Origin: Ostrinia nubilalis
Lineage: Eukaryota; Arthropoda; Insecta; Lepidoptera; Crambidae
Reading direction: 5' to 3'
Assembly (NCBI RefSeq): GCF_963855985.1
Contig: NC_087093.1
Coordinates: 4,099,501-4,163,500, forward strand
DNA: 64,000 bases
Part shown: piece after piece, positions 21,886 to 32,009 of the stretch
How positions within the stretch are numbered: the stretch's first letter is position 1
Layout: every line of letters begins with the position of its first letter
Position numbers and translations under genes: made by a program
The notes under the pieces: model-generated
The model's database searches: none
What the model saw: only the letters and a program-made list of their open reading frames with translations
Told to the model about the DNA's origin: nothing

Positions 21886-22059
21886 CTGTGAACAAACCGA
21901 TCAAATATTATTATTTATAGAATTCAAAATAAGGTGCCGTAAAGAATCTTTTTAAAAATAACCTACAATTTTTATTTTTATTTTTAAGGGTTTATTTGTT
22001 AACTTTGATTTTATCAGTCTATTTATACTTAAGTAACTACCAAAACAAGTGCGTTTATA

Positions 22060-22719
22060 CACTCGGCGTCAAATAAATCGGACCTCCCGCGACAATAAGT
22101 ACTTTCAAACGTATGCATCCCCACTTTCCTCCAATATTGGTACCATTTGAAAGCCTAGTTAGAAATTTCATTTCATTAAAAGAAAGGTTTTTTCTCCAAA
22201 AAGGTGTCTTTAGTTAGAAGGATCCAGTGTATCTTCTTAAAGCGTCAGGTACTTACGCTTGAGCCAACTTTAATGGTTATAAAACTGTTCAATTGGAATT
22301 AATCGATATCCATCTGTTAAATACACGTGAAATAATTATTTGGTTCTATAACCACAAAAATTGATCTAATTTGTTCCAGAGGTGAGCATTGGCTTTTTTC
22401 AAGTCACATTTTCCTCCCTGCAGCAGACTGCAGAGTTTTAGTCGGCCGATAATTAGGCCTGATTCTAATTTTTATGAAGAATCGGCCAATATCAATGTGC
22501 GTCCATTGTCCATACTGATAAAACAGCCCGACCCAACCATCGGCCGACAAAAAGTTTGTAGTCTACGGCTAGGCTTATGGTACCTGGAAATTGTTAATAA
22601 AAAAATTACTTTATTTATTGGTCTTTCAAATAAAACCACCAATTGGAGCACCATAATTGTGTCAGAAGAAAATCTTAAAGTTATTGTTGCGGGAGGTGCA
22701 ATTTCTTTGACGCCGAGTG
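22060..22719. mobile_element. Tc1/mariner-type MITE in a receptor intron
   Basis: CACTCGGCGTCAAA at 22060 mirrors the end at 22719, and TA flanks both sides (22058-22059, 22720-22721). The inner TIR includes CTCCCGC(G/A)ACAATAA. It carries a smaller repeat (about 22435-22580) with CGGCCGA words also found near 27400 and 43450. It stops 30 bp short of the neighbouring exon and is non-coding. Confidence 0.75.
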
Positions 22720-22749
22720 TATTAAAACAAAATTAATTAGGTAACTTAC

Positions 22750-22813
22750 CACTGACATGTTTTCCAATTTAATTATTATGATCGAAGCATTCATATGAAC
22801 TGGTGTTTGAGAT
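22750..22813 (-). CDS. Odorant receptor gene 1, penultimate exon
   Basis: A 64-bp exon between a TTTTAG acceptor and a GTAAGT donor. Its first base completes an Arg codon with the previous exon; it then reads SQTPVHMNASIIIIKLENMS. A proline followed by a hydrophobic helix is the usual layout before the last receptor exon. Confidence 0.75.
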
Positions 22814-22911
22814 CTAAAATTAAAGTAGAATAATTATGATTTCGATGAACCAGCTATGAGTCAGATTCTGAGCTTAGACAAATTAATCCGTGATTCATTG
22901 TTCATAATCAC

Positions 22912-23000
22912 CTTAACATGATGATGTTGAGTAGTGTAGAGATCCTTCTGCTCCGAGTGTACCAGCGACTGCTGTAGGCTGCGAGCGCCACGCTCTCACT
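22912..23000 (-). CDS. Odorant receptor gene 1, conserved intracellular-loop exon
   Basis: An 89-bp exon after a TTTTCCAG acceptor reads SESVALAAYSSRWYTRSRRI then STLLNIIML. The SES.A.AAY.S.WY pattern is the best-known signature of the odorant receptor C-terminal half. Its donor, GTGATT, is weaker than the others. The exon ends two bases into an Arg codon completed by the next exon. Confidence 0.85.
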
Positions 23001-23565
23001 CTGGAAAATGCGGGATAGCCTTTATCACTCTTCATTTACCCAATCCAGCTTGTTTCTACAAACACGAAGGGTTATGTACCCGTATAAAGCTAAAGTTTGG
23101 CAGGATACTATGACTATGACCATCTGGGCTGCGGAGCGAGAGGCGAGAGCTAAAAAGTAGCAGATTAGTACTCACTGGCGCATCTGCATGGCAAATCTAC
23201 GATCTATGTCATGATCTGGGGGCACGGCAGTGCCCCCACCAAGTCGAGCAAAAAAGCGGCACGGCCGTACCATCCTTTTCTCGAAGCAATTCAGGCCATT
23301 TTCGACTACCTGTAACTTCGTTGTGGATACAACTAGAAGGCTGAATTTTCATTAGCTATGCAGGCATTGTAAAGACACGGTATATTTAAAATTTCATTCA
23401 ATTTGAACCAGTAGTTTAAGAATTATAACGGGTCAAAGTTACTTAATTTTGTCACTCACTGACTCACCGATCATCAAAACTCTAAAGCACTTCTAGCAGA
23501 CCTAGAAGCTTCAAATTTGGAATATAAGTAGTGTTTGGTGTATGAATCAAGGAAAAACTAAAATA
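23001..23565. other. Receptor intron, anonymous sequence
   Basis: No transposon ends are clear. A GGGGGCACGG(C/T)AGTGC word near 23218 also starts the tandem units at 23566 and 23672, so this belongs to the same dispersed repeat. Confidence 0.4.
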
Positions 23566-23776
23566 TTTGGGGGCACGGTAGTGCAACCGCCAAGTCGAGT
23601 AAAATTTTTCAATTTCGGTCCAGTTTTCTAGATACATAACTGCTGTCTACAAAATACAAAAAGAAATGAGATTTGGGGGCACGGTAGTGCAACCGCCAAG
23701 TCGAGTAAAATTTTTCAATTTCGGTCCAGTTTTCTAGATACATAACTGCTGTCTACAAAATACAAAAAGAAATGAG
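23566..23776. repeat. 106-bp tandem duplication
   Basis: Two copies of a 106-bp unit beginning TTTGGGGGCACGGTAGTGC (23566 and 23672) are identical as far as I can read. The second runs directly into the palindrome at 23777. Confidence 0.75.
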
Positions 23777-24097
23777 ATCCCATCAAAAACAATACTTGTC
23801 AAAAAAACCAAGTCTCGCAACTCAGTTGTTCTACGGTAAAAAGTTGTGAGATCCATGTAATACCAAGTCCAGGCCAGGAAATCTTTAACGTTTTACATAA
23901 ATATATTGACTTGGCCATCGCATGAAAACACGTGTAAATTAAATTATTTAGTGCGATGGCCAAGTCAATATATTTATGTAAAACGTTAAAGATTTCCTGG
24001 CCTGGACTTGGTATTACATGGATCTCACAACTTTTTACCGTAGAACAACTGAGTTGCGAGACTTGGTTTTTTTGACAAGTATTGTTTTTGATGGGAT
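23777..24097. repeat. 321-bp near-perfect palindrome
   Basis: Arms of 146 bp (23777-23922 and 23952-24097) match base for base by eye around a 29-bp loop. It begins ATCCCATCAAAAAC and ends with the complement. It lies in an intron of receptor gene 1. A transcript through it would fold into a long hairpin. Confidence 0.8.
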
Positions 24098-24229
24098 ACT
24101 ACTATTGTCTTTCATCTTCGAATCGGTAGGTAGCCCCAAAATTTTGGGGGGTACCTAGGGGGTGCCTTAGGACTAATGGGGGGGGGGGGTGGGGTGATCG
24201 CCCCGGGTGCCAACCCATGCTACGCCGCC

Positions 24230-24558
24230 AGTGCATATTATGATAATATTAAAACAATTAAAGCCTAAAACCAATGTTTTCCATACAACATTTTAAATAA
24301 GAAAGCAATTTACGAGATTATTTTAAGAGTTTATTTTATTTTAAAAAATTACACTTCTAATATTGTGTGGCTGGCATACATTTAGTATGGACTAGCTGGA
24401 AACATTGAATTTTCGGATAGATCCAGTTTATTCTGTAACCTATATTGATACCGTTTGAAAGAGCTCGTGAAGCACTTTCAGGATCAGTAATCAGTTTTAC
24501 GATATCTTGTATAGTTTAGAAATAATCGAGTGAGATCACTTATCGTTTCCACCCTGTA
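24230..24558. mobile_element. Half copy of the CAGGGTGG mariner MITE
   Basis: Sequence up to CGTTTCCACCCTG at 24558, followed by TA, is the reverse complement of about 10210-10530. The opposite terminus is missing. Confidence 0.6.
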
Positions 24559-25210
24559 TAGACAAAGCACAATTAAAGTAACGCAAAACGGCAATAGCTC
24601 AGTACCTACTAATTGGTTTACATAAAGCAAACCACTGATTCTCAGCTAGTATAGCCTGAGGACGACAAACGCGCGTTACACGTCAACGCATAGATAAGAA
24701 TAAGTACCTACTCGTCAACGTGACGGTAGGGGAGCAGTGAGCTCAACTAAATAAAATTTGATAAACTTGATGGTTGTGTATGAGGGCAGCTGCGAGTGGC
24801 TTCGCCATGCGAAATATGTGCGGCTGACTTGCGTCGGATGACTCTAAGGGCTCGTACACATAAACACGATACGACGAGAGTCGAGACGACACGACATCGA
24901 CTTATTAAAATGACTCTCGTTATTCATAATTGAAAGAAATGAATGTATCCAATCCAGTATCTTCTGTGCATCTGTTTTTTCTTTGTTTGTTTTTTATATT
25001 TAAGCATGCGACGAAATCGTGGTTAAAATTTTTATTCTACATGTATCATAATATAAGCTGTATGTTTTCCTAATAAAGAAAAATAAAATAAATAAAATAA
25101 AAATGCGTACGGGCCTAACCTAATGCGGATTGCAGACCAAGAGCTAAGGTAAGTTAGTTTAACTTAATTCGCAAAGCTGTAGCAGTTTTCCATAGTGTGT
25201 ATATCTAAGC
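24559..25210. other. Receptor intron, anonymous, with an A-rich AATAAA tail
   Basis: No gene is seen. AATAAAGAAAAATAAAATAAATAAAATAAA-like sequence at about 25072-25102 looks like the 3' tail of a retrotransposed copy whose body I cannot identify. Confidence 0.35.
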
Positions 25211-25214
25211 TTTT

Positions 25215-25790
25215 TTTTACGTCGAGAAATGCTTTGCACATGCCCACTGGTCGATGGGGACGGCCAGTGGGTTATGTGGGACTCTCCCCGCCTACCCACT
25301 AAAGGCGGGGCCTACCCACTAAAAGCCGACGGTTTCCACCATTCGTCCGCAGCTCCGCCTCAGGCTAGCCTCTCCGGCTTCGAGGGAACCCCCAATCCCC
25401 TCCTGCAGTTGTTTTTTATAGCCCGCCGTAGCGGGTTACGTTCTGCTCCATGCCGCTGCTCAGTCAGCTCTGCTGATCAGAGAAGTACCAAGAGCGGCCC
25501 TCCAAAGAATGGGCCCGACCAAAGCCCGCCCGCCCCCACCTGTGGGGGTTTTTAAAGATGTCCCTGCATCGTGGCCCGGGCAAATGCATCGACGACCTCC
25601 GGCCCACTCAATTGTGGGTTACGGCCCGTAACTTACGGGTTGCCCGACAGGCCCGCCGAGTTGACGAGACCTGCCACGCAGGTGAGAACTTAGCCGCCCG
25701 CGTGAACAGACCACGCGGACGTTGCCCAGGGTGCACCACGAGGAGGTCCCTCACCATCGCACCCCTATGTGAGCTAAGCTAAACTAACTT
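25215..25790. other. GC-rich block of unknown origin
   Basis: The block is far richer in GC than its surroundings and has two adjacent open frames (25229-25555, 25558-25782) with no recognisable domain. GGGTTATGTGGG.CTCTCC at 25268 recurs on the minus strand near 61590, in the 3' UTR of the R1-clade LINE fragment, so it may derive from such a LINE. Short inverted words (AAGTTAGTTTA near 25151, TAAACTAACTT near 25780) flank it and may mark its ends. Confidence 0.35.
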
Positions 25791-25938
25791 AAATAGCTCT
25801 AAGTCTGCAACGCGCATGTTGGTCACTAACTAAACGCAGGTAAGGATTTAATTTTCGAATAAACAATACGTAACAAAACTGCTTGCTCTTATTGTCCAAG
25901 CGGAAAAAAAGGTACATAATGTAAGAACTGCTACTTAC

Positions 25939-26037
25939 CATATCAGCCACAACTTGTGCGGTCCAGTGGGCGATGAATAGTGATAGAAAATTAATTACTG
26001 TGATCCAGGTATATCTAGGGATATCCAATAGGCCGTA
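25939..26037 (-). CDS. Odorant receptor gene 1, transmembrane exon
   Basis: A 99-bp exon, exactly 33 codons, after a TTTTAG acceptor and before a GTAAGT donor. It reads YGLLDIPRYTWITVINFLSL and FIAHWTAQVVADM, one hydrophobic helix placed just before the conserved intracellular loop. Phase 0 at both ends agrees with its neighbours. The exon starts about 30 bp from the Helitron end. Confidence 0.8.
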
Positions 26038-26067
26038 CTAAAATATTATTCAGGCATCATATAAAAA

Positions 26068-26186
26068 TCTATACTTATAATAAATCTGTAGAGAGGTCAA
26101 TTCTGTACATGAAATATATTTTCAAAATAACTATCAGAGGGTGATTAGTGATCGATACTGATGCCAAAAATGCAATCAGTAAAATT

Positions 26187-26227
<41 letters not shown>

Positions 26228-27138
26228 ATGTTCCTTATAGAAACAAAAACTACTCGACGGATTTTAACGAAACTTGGTACAATAATTCTTCATACTCCTG
26301 GGCAGGTTATAGGATACTTAAGAATTCGCACGGGAACGGGCATTAGCGGGAAAATCCTTTTGTATGAAAAATCTAAACCGCTTAAGACAGACGCTTGAAA
26401 TTTGGCAAGCAGGTACCTTAGTAAACTTAAAGCTTAGTTATAACAGGATATTGCAAAATTCCTACGGGAACGGGAATTAGCGAGAAAAAACATTTGTATG
26501 AAAAAATCTAAGCCACGTAAGATAGACGCTTGAAATTTGGCATGCAGGTACCTTAGTAAATTTAAAGCTTAGTTACAACAGGATATTGCAAAATTCTCAC
26601 GGGAACGGGAGTTAGCGGGAAAAAACATTTGTATGAAAAAATCTAAACCGAGTAAGTTAGACGCTTAAAATTTGGCATGCAGGTACCTTAGTAAACTTAA
26701 AGCTTAGTTACAACAGGATATTGCAAAATTCCCACGGGAACTGGAATTAGCGGGAAATTCCTTTTGTATGACTGACTCACTGACATACCCACGCACAGCC
26801 TAAACGGCTAAACGTAGGTACTTGAAATTTATAAGGGACGTAGCTTAGGTACCGTAGAGGTGCACTAAGAAAGGAATTCCCGAAATTCCCACAGGAACAG
26901 GAATTACCGGGAAAATCCTTTTGTATGAAAAATCTAAACCGCTTAAGTTAGACGCTTGAAATTTGGCATGCAGGTCCCTTAGTAAACTTAAAGCTTAGTT
27001 ACAACAGGATATTGCGAAATTCCTACGGGAACGGGAGTTAGCGGGAAAAAACATTTGTATGAAAAAATCTAAACTGCGTAAGATAGATAAAGGGGGTAAA
27101 ACGGGATCCACGCGTACGAAGTCGCGGGCGGCCGCTAG
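26068..27138 (+). mobile_element. Helitron with internal 135-bp tandem repeats
   Basis: It begins TCTATACTTATAATAAA after an A and ends GCGGGCGGCCG then CTAG (27135-27138) before a T. TC start, hairpin, CTAG end and A/T insertion are Helitron hallmarks. Inside are a GTCT microsatellite (26190-26226) and about five units of 135 bp, each with GCTTGAAATTTGGCA (26393, 26528, 26663, 26954), one unit being diverged. No Rep/helicase is encoded. It makes up over 90% of the intron between two receptor exons. Confidence 0.7.
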
Positions 27139-27197
27139 TGTTAAAATAACCGAGTGTATTATACCCATTGATTTTAAATAAAATAAACTTTACTTAC

Positions 27198-27306
27198 TTT
27201 TAAACTAGTTAAAATCCAGAATCCATTGAGTGCCAACTGTACTGATCCCGCTAACATATCAAAAAACAATGGAATGGAGAATACTTTACGAATGTCGTCA
27301 GTTACC
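27198..27306 (-). CDS. Odorant receptor gene 1, helix exon after the HQ motif
   Basis: A 109-bp exon after a TTTACAG acceptor. Its first base completes a Gln codon begun by the exon at 44735; it then reads VTDDIRKVFSIPLFFDMLAG and SVQLALNGFWILTSLK, ending at a GTAAGT donor. A helix following ...HQKIL Q is the standard order in insect odorant receptors. The intron upstream of it is 17.4 kb. Confidence 0.8.
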
Positions 27307-27369
27307 CTGTAAACAAATGACGACGCAAAAGAAACATCAATTTAATTGAAATTTTACGCTTTAGAGTAG

Positions 27370-27460
27370 GCGCACACCGTTGATTTTTAGTTGGCCGATA
27401 GTTGTGCCCGATTTTAAATTGTATCAAGAATCGGCCAAATCGAATCGGCGTAGTGTGCGC
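27370..27460. repeat. Fragment of a CGGCCGA repeat family
   Basis: TTAGTTGGCCGATAGTTGTG and GAATCGGCCAA words, flanked by GCGCACACCGTTG-type sequence, match parts of 22435-22580 and, inverted, 43430-43480. It is probably a small MITE family. Confidence 0.45.
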
Positions 27461-28849
27461 ACCCCCATAAGGTAAACGGCTACTAGTTCGTGATAGTACG
27501 TAAGTTCGTAAGTTTTTTTTCTAGCTCAAATAATAAGCAAATGGAATATTATTTATAAAAATTCTTCATTACTGCAAAAACTCTATTATTTAAGCTATCT
27601 AAAAAACCAAGTACCAGCATTGTGGCGCCAAAAATGAGAGTAAAGTAAAAAGTAAAGTAATAAATGTTTTGTTTGACGAAACAGAGCGACATCACATTTA
27701 CATAAATTACATAAAGAAGAAACATTGTGCCCTGCTGTCAAATAGGGGCCCGCTCAGCATTAATCGGGGCATGCCATGGGCATGCCTCGACACCGATTTT
27801 CAGCGGGTCCCTTGACGTTGCTGCGCCCTACCGCCGAAGGAGAAGCACTCCGTAAAGTACCTGTCCGTCGGCGGGAACACGCAATAAGGGGGCGGCAAAA
27901 AAGTACCCATAAAAAATAAACACAAAAATCAAATAAAAAATCAAATAAAAAATAATAAAAACAAAACAACAAATCAACAAATCCAACATTTATGCAATCT
28001 ACGACAAATCAGGGTGGCCATGACCATAAGTCCAATCCAATCGTCGCGACACAACACTATCTTTGTGTTGCAGATTCCATTGCCAAAGATTAAGAAGAAA
28101 GGAAAAAAAAAAACAAAAAAAAAGTAAAAAGTGTCCGAGACATTAAAAACGATTAACGAATAGCCTGCCATAAACCAAACCGAAACCGTCCCACCAGATG
28201 CACCGACAGAGGGGCGCCACCATCGTTTAACTCTATAGTTTTTAATAGTCAAAAATTGGAACCAGCGATCCGGCATTGATGGTGGCGCCCCGCCGCCAAC
28301 GCCACGGATAGGTCACGGTTGGGTCCATACATAAATATAGTGATCTGTGGAATGAATAAAACAAAACACCGTCGTATGATTAAAATTTCTCTCTGACCGC
28401 CGCCAGCCAGCCATGCCACTTCGCTCCAATCACGCCATACATAAGTGCCACGTAATCACTGTTAAAATACCACCAAGCAACAAATAAACAGAGGAGAGGC
28501 GTACTTGTCGTGAGGATACCATGGGTGTGTGTTTTGTGGTAGTGTTTTCGCTGCGACAAAGATGACGCTCTGGCAGTTCGAAAGATCAACGACTTTGATG
28601 GTAAGCTACGCTCATTAATCTTCCTCTCTCCGTTCCACATTCAGCCTCTCTCTAATCCGTGCGTAGATGGTATGTGTAAAATGATGCATTGTGCTTTAGT
28701 CTTCCAGGTCCAGTGATGATAATATATTGAGGAAGCAACCACTATAGCACCATCACACTAAAGCGAGATGGGTCGCTAGGCACCTATGCTGGGACGAAAC
28801 CATGTAACCCGTGTACATGTTACGTGCATACACTGTAGGTAGGTAAACT
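27461..28849. other. Receptor intron, repeat-derived, no gene
   Basis: A GC-rich piece at 27720-27900 and A-rich sequence at 27900-28130 suggest old retrotransposed material. GGGGCGCCACCATC (about 28213) pairs with GATGGTGGCGCCCC (about 28279), a small inverted repeat, and related words occur at 15064. No convincing coding region. Confidence 0.35.
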
Positions 28850-30375
28850 TCCAGATTCAGATTCAGATTCTTTGAAGATCCAAGAGATGTTTTTTGACGT
28901 GTGTTTTAAATGTGTGTTTTACTTCCAGGGCACGAATCGGCGGGGGGAGATCGTTCCAACAACGCGTCGCAGCGAACCTGAAGGAGCCACGAAATGCGAC
29001 TGTTCGATGCCTCGGTGTGGAGAAAATGTGGGTGCATGCTCGTTTCGGATACTTTCTATGACCATCAGCCCACTCCAACTTATCATACAGATATTTGGGC
29101 TTTGCTGCTACAATAATGCCAAACAACATAGTGGCGAGATGCAACCTCCTGCGCGCCTCCATTTTAATAAGGCCTGCAGAGTTTAAGAAGGGGGTAATAT
29201 GTGTGCGTGGCGGCACAGTAAAACAGAAACGCGCACATGCATTCTGAACTCTTTGAAGCAGTTTCGCTGACCTGGCGAGTAGGCATGGACCATACACTGT
29301 GTCACAGTAGTTTAGTTTGGACAGTACAAGAGATTCACAAAGTAATATTCTGAGTTTCTCACTAATATATGGTCTAAGCCTGTACAGCACTTTTAGCCGA
29401 TAAAAGCAGCTCCTAACACACTCACTGATATGGCTCTCGAAACGAAGGTGGCTGTCAAAAACTATGCCCAGGTTCCTTGCTTCCACCACTCTCTCAATGG
29501 GCTCTCCATTTATAAAAACATTGAGGGCTATAGTACTTAGTTTTTTTTATATTTTTAGCAGTTCCAAAAAGCATAAGTTTTGATTTTTTGGGGTTTATCA
29601 CCAGGCAGTTATTCTTGCACCACTCTGAGATGCTCCGCAAGTCGTTGTTCACCCTGGTCACTCCATCGGCATGGTCTGACGGTGGAAATGGCAGGTACAA
29701 CTGCAAGTCATCTGCATATAAATGATGATGGCAGTGTCTTATAGTTCCCGTTATATCTGCACTGTATAAAATGTATAAGATAGGGCCTAATATTGATCCT
29801 TGAGGGACTCCGCGGATTACTGGTTTCAGTGTCGATTCCAACGTAGTACCATCCTTTTGCTTTAGCTGAACATACTGATGTCTTTGTGTGAGGTAACTGT
29901 GGAACCATTTTACAGCAGTGATATGAAGACCATAGTAACTCATCTTTGAGAGAAGAAGGGGAATGCTGATTGTGTCAAAGGCGCGCGAGAAGTCGAGCAA
30001 CAACATCAATGACACTTGGCCCCTGTCCTGGGCAGCCAAGAGATTGTCAACCACATCAGCCAGTGCGGTTGCAGTTCCATGACCTCTCCGGAAGCCAGAC
30101 TGATAGTGCGGGAGAATGTCTTGTTCTTCAAGGTATTTGGTAAGTTGACCACACACGATTCTTTCCAACACTTTCGAGAGGCATGGGAGCAAGCTGATAG
30201 GTCGAAGTTCCTGCACTGTAACTGGTTGGCTGGTTTTTGGCAGTGGTTTGACAAGTGCTATCTTCCAGCTCTCAGGAAATACACACTCCTCGATTGACCT
30301 ATTGATCATCAAAGTAATAGCCTCCAGTGAGTGAGGCAAGGTTAACAGCAGCATATCTAATGATATGCCATCATC

Positions 30376-30411
30376 TCACTTCCCCCGCGGACTCTGTACA
30401 GTGCAGACGTG
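30376..30411 (+). promoter_or_regulatory. LINE C internal promoter: initiator plus DPE
   Basis: TCACTT spans the insertion boundary with A at 30378 as +1. AGACGTG lies at 30405-30411, exactly +28 to +34. RGACGTG at this spacing is the downstream promoter element of Drosophila jockey, Doc and I-type LINEs. The exact spacing supports 30378 as the true 5' end. Confidence 0.75.
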
Positions 30412-30579
30412 TTGCGGACGCTCCGTACACAAAATTTAGTGAAAGTCAAGGACGAATTGAAGAGCGACAGAGAGCAACGTCATTCCAAGAAGAAGACAAA
30501 TGCATTGCGTGAGTTCAACCGCATACACGACACCACAATTACTAGCCTGTGCGTAAGCGCATCCCACTACTCAACACGC

Positions 30580-31593
30580 ATGCTCCGCCCGATCACTCCG
30601 GAAGCCGCGCCTACGCAAGTCCCGCCCACCGAAATTGATCGATTGCCGTCGGCTCATTTAGGCCTACAATCCGCACAGATGTCTGTTCAACGCTCGCCGC
30701 CCGGCACTCAGAGCCTCTTAAGCCCAGTAAATCAGAATCCTACTCATTATAACTCCGACTCAGCCCTCAATATGGCGACTACCTGTGTTCAGGAGGATAA
30801 TTACTTCAATATTACAAAGCGCCCAAAACGATTTTTAGATGACACGGTGAAAAGTCAAGCCGGTATTCCAAATACAAACAGAGACATCTCAGAAATACAA
30901 TCTCTGTTCGATAGCAGATTTGAAATATTGAATAATTCCTTACTTACAATTGTGACTCAAAACCAGGCTATACAAAAATCCGTCGAAACCATGTCCATTA
31001 AACATGAACAATTGCTATCAAAAATCAATTTATTAGAGAAGGAAAATTGTGAATATAGAAACCGAGTGTTAGCACTTGAGAGTAAGGTTGATATGCTCGA
31101 AAAAAACAGCCGCTCCACTCTCTTAGAAATCCGTAACCTCCCTAAACAACAAGTGGAAAATAAGGGGATTTTAACAAGTATTATAGAAACTCTGAGTTCG
31201 ACGCTTGACGCTGACAAGACAATAGCTGAATCCGAGATCCGAGATGTTTACCGGAACAAATCTAACACTGTGATAGTGGAATTTACTACAGTTACCCGGA
31301 AAGAAAACCTTATGTATTCCTACAAGAACTTTAATAAGAAGAGACGTGAAAGCAAGGAACCTCCATTAAATTCGGAACATCTCAAGCTGCCAGGTGCCCC
31401 TCAAACCATCTACATTTCTGAATCCTTGACCAGCAAAGCCAGACACCTATTTTACATAGCTCGTGAAAATGTCAAATCTAAGAAACTCGCCTCCGCTTGG
31501 ACATCCTTCGGAAAGGTGTACGTGAGGAAAGATGAAGGTGCACCACCAGTTCGAGTCAACGGAGAGGAAGATATTTTCAAAATTACAATGTGA
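30580..31593 (+). CDS. LINE C ORF1: coiled-coil nucleic-acid-binding protein
   Basis: From the first ATG (30580) this is 337 residues; the same frame is open upstream to 30409 but only with a non-ATG codon. The N-terminal ~90 residues are Pro/Ser-rich and unlike the zinc fingers of LINE A and B ORF1. A coiled coil covers about residues 100-175 (SKINLLEKENCEYRNRVLAL). An RNA-binding-type region follows, then the shared C-terminal domain YISESLTSKARHLFYIAREN and FGKVYVRKDEG, again like the baculovirus FP C-terminus. Its likely role is to coat element RNA and form the ribonucleoprotein with ORF2. No CCHC knuckles are seen. Confidence 0.8.
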   Translation: MLRPITPEAAPTQVPPTEIDRLPSAHLGLQSAQMSVQRSPPGTQSLLSPVNQNPTHYNSDSALNMATTCVQEDNYFNITKRPKRFLDDTVKSQAGIPNTNRDISEIQSLFDSRFEILNNSLLTIVTQNQAIQKSVETMSIKHEQLLSKINLLEKENCEYRNRVLALESKVDMLEKNSRSTLLEIRNLPKQQVENKGILTSIIETLSSTLDADKTIAESEIRDVYRNKSNTVIVEFTTVTRKENLMYSYKNFNKKRRESKEPPLNSEHLKLPGAPQTIYISESLTSKARHLFYIARENVKSKKLASAWTSFGKVYVRKDEGAPPVRVNGEEDIFKITM

Positions 31594-31602
31594 CTAGTCT
31601 TA

Positions 31603-32004
31603 GTGATGATTCTGGCGGTTTTGCTGCTTTTAGTGAATTTATCTTTTTCCTTAAATATTATTATCTGTTTATTGCATGATAGAAATTATCTAAGATATTG
31701 TCCAACTCTTTTCTTTAATCAGTTGGGCTCTAAATATCCAACTTTCGTGTATAATAAACTACTGAAATTTTACAGTCTAATGTTTACTTTAGGTACGCGT
31801 ATATTAATTAATCCTAAATATAAAATGAATGAGCACACACACATTAATACACTACACAACACACTTTATACTTTACACAATAAATACACCAATTTGGAAG
31901 CTAGGATCTTGGTTCGGGGCCTATTTATTTTATATAGTACTCTTCATTACTTATATTCATCACGTATGAGACGTGATAAACTAATATATACAAGTCGCGA
32001 GTGA
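31603..32004 (+). other. Open spacer frame between LINE C ORF1 and ORF2
   Basis: The whole ~400-bp spacer is open in one frame (up to 133 codons). It starts with a hydrophobic segment (MILAVLLLLVNLSFSLNIII) and stops just before the ORF2 ATG. I recognise no family. It may be chance openness or a small membrane-type product; a related copy with the same frame would be needed to call it a gene. Confidence 0.25.
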
Positions 32005-32009
32005 ACAAC

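Noticed and set aside
26190..26226. GTCT repeat as an independent feature
   Set aside because: It is part of the Helitron and a common simple repeat.
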